A stretch of DNA of 6,427 bases from the NCBI GenBank assembly GCA_031264975.1, contig JAISDH010000049.1:1-6427 (forward strand). Reading direction: 5' to 3'. Shown piece after piece: positions 5,353 through 6,427 of the stretch. A program made the translations under genes and the position numbers. The number at the start of each line of letters is the position of its first letter. Within the stretch, counting starts at the first letter, position 1. The DNA comes from Bacteroidales bacterium. GTDB taxonomy: Bacteria; Bacteroidota; Bacteroidia; Bacteroidales; WCHB1-69. Under the pieces are notes generated by a model. The model was not told the origin of the DNA. It did not search any database and saw only the letters and a program-made list of their open reading frames with translations.

Positions 5353-6427
5353 ATGTGCGTAAACAAACTGATATTAGGGGATAATCTTGATATTTTAAAA
5401 AACATGGAAACGGAATCAGTAGATTTAATCTATCTTGACCCACCGTTTTTCAGCAATCGCAATTACGAAGTAATTTGGGGCGACGAAGGCGAAGTGCGTT
5501 CGTTTCAAGACCGTTGGGCGGGCGGCATAGACCATTATATCGCATGGCTCAAGGAGCGGGTCATTGAAATGCACCGCGTGCTGAAATCCACCGGCAGTAT
5601 TTTCCTGCATTGCGATTGGCACGCAAGCCACTATATTAAAGTGGAAATTCTGGATAAACTGTTTAAGAAAAACAATTTTCAAAATGAGATTATCTGGAGT
5701 TATAAACGCTATACTGCCAAAAGCAAAAGATTCCAAAACTTACATGACACTATTTTCTGGTACACAAAAGATAATGCGTATATTTTCAATGAAGACAGAG
5801 AGGAATATGGCGGAAACTCAGGAAAAATGGACAGTCATTATAAACAGGATGAAGATGGGAGATGGTATAGATGGCAAAAACGTAAAAATCAGGAACCGTA
5901 CAAAATATACTTATCCGAAGGAAGAAGAGTTGGAGAGGTCTGGGATATACCGATTATCAATTCTTCCTCCAAAGAGCGCATCGGTTATCTCACTCAAAAA
6001 CCCTTTGCCTTGCTGGAGCGCATCATCAAATGTGCCAGCAACGAAGGCGACCTCGTGCTTGACCCTTTCATGGGCGGCGGCACAACGCTCGCCGTAGCCG
6101 ACAAACTGAACCGAAAATGGATAGGCATTGACCAGTCCGTGCAGGCGGTGAAAGTAACCGAGCTGCGACTGCACCAGCAGACAGATTTGTTTACAAGTCT
6201 CTATGCCAATTCCTACACCCTGCAATTGCATAGATACGATTATGATACGCTCCGCAACAAAGACGCCTTTGAGTTTGAAAGCTGGATTATCGGGCAGTTT
6301 GGCGGCACAAGTAATACCCAACAGCGCGGAGATTTGGGCTTGGACGGACGAATGTCCGACAATACGCCGATTCAGGTAAAACGCTCCGAAAACGTCGGAC
6401 GCAATGTAGTGGACAGTTTTAAATCAG
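5353..6427 (+). CDS. beta-class DNA methyltransferase fused to Mrr-like nuclease domain (3' end outside window)
   Basis: The frame is open from the ATG at 5353 to the window edge (358 codons, no stop); an in-frame TAA at 5344-5346 makes this the first possible start. It encodes an S-adenosylmethionine-dependent methyltransferase acting on an exocyclic amino group (N6-adenine or N4-cytosine). GDN is at 9-11, motif IV DPPF at 29-32, HCDWH at 86-90, and a variable central segment at about 105-195 is the likely target-recognition region. WDIP (197-200), TQKP (214-217) and motif I DPFMGGGTT (237-245) follow. Motif IV before motif I defines the beta class. The C-terminal part carries FEFESW (306-311), GDLGLDGR (326-333) and IQVKRS (340-345), the pattern of an Mrr-type PD-(D/E)XK nuclease, with D331 and Q341-V-K343 as candidate catalytic residues. 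I infer a single-chain restriction-modification protein or a modification-dependent relative. No promoter or separate specificity gene is visible. Specificity cannot be read. Confidence 0.93.
   Translation, partial: MCVNKLILGDNLDILKNMETESVDLIYLDPPFFSNRNYEVIWGDEGEVRSFQDRWAGGIDHYIAWLKERVIEMHRVLKSTGSIFLHCDWHASHYIKVEILDKLFKKNNFQNEIIWSYKRYTAKSKRFQNLHDTIFWYTKDNAYIFNEDREEYGGNSGKMDSHYKQDEDGRWYRWQKRKNQEPYKIYLSEGRRVGEVWDIPIINSSSKERIGYLTQKPFALLERIIKCASNEGDLVLDPFMGGGTTLAVADKLNRKWIGIDQSVQAVKVTELRLHQQTDLFTSLYANSYTLQLHRYDYDTLRNKDAFEFESWIIGQFGGTSNTQQRGDLGLDGRMSDNTPIQVKRSENVGRNVVDSFKS

Noticed and set aside
5684..6097. 137-codon + strand frame inside the methyltransferase
   Set aside because: It overlaps the frame that carries all methyltransferase motifs and has no recognisable family pattern of its own.

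Overview
The window looks like a piece of a Bacteroidota (probably Bacteroidales) chromosome. Three things suggest this: promoter boxes of the TAnnTTTG type (70-77 and 1987-1994), A/T-rich leaders without Shine-Dalgarno sequences in front of nearly every gene, and a gene content of a DUF6261-like protein, a COG2403/cyclic-2,3-diphosphoglycerate-synthetase-like GTPase and an adjacent pyrB-pyrI pair. All convincing genes are on the + strand. The assignment is inferred from these features, not from a database match.

Layout. Positions 1-1030 hold a promoter, a leader with inverted repeats, and a block of twelve tandem units of 42 bp (467-960). The block has an 18-bp invariant core and variable, A-tract-containing linkers. 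A 295-codon frame runs through it, but the evidence that it is a gene is weak. Positions 1035-1784 encode a DUF6261-like protein of unknown function, followed by a strong intrinsic terminator (1829-1880). A new promoter (1987-1994) precedes a 454-residue P-loop GTPase-like protein (2055-3419), which also ends in an intrinsic terminator (3433-3462). A small possible secreted protein (3476-3889) overlaps the start of pyrB by 11 bp. pyrB (3879-4787) and pyrI (4802-5257) encode the catalytic and regulatory chains of aspartate carbamoyltransferase, the committed step of pyrimidine synthesis. From 5353 to the window end runs an open, unfinished gene for a beta-class DNA methyltransferase whose C-terminal part reads as an Mrr/PD-(D/E)XK nuclease domain, that is, a single-chain restriction-modification candidate.

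How it fits together. pyrB and pyrI form one functional unit and probably one transcript. The GTPase gene is separately bounded by a promoter and a terminator. The methyltransferase-nuclease is accessory in character. The repeat block is the least explained part of the window. Its 42-bp period equals four helical turns, its core is invariant even at codon third positions, and its linkers carry A-tracts in fixed register, which points to a DNA-level role at least as much as to a protein.
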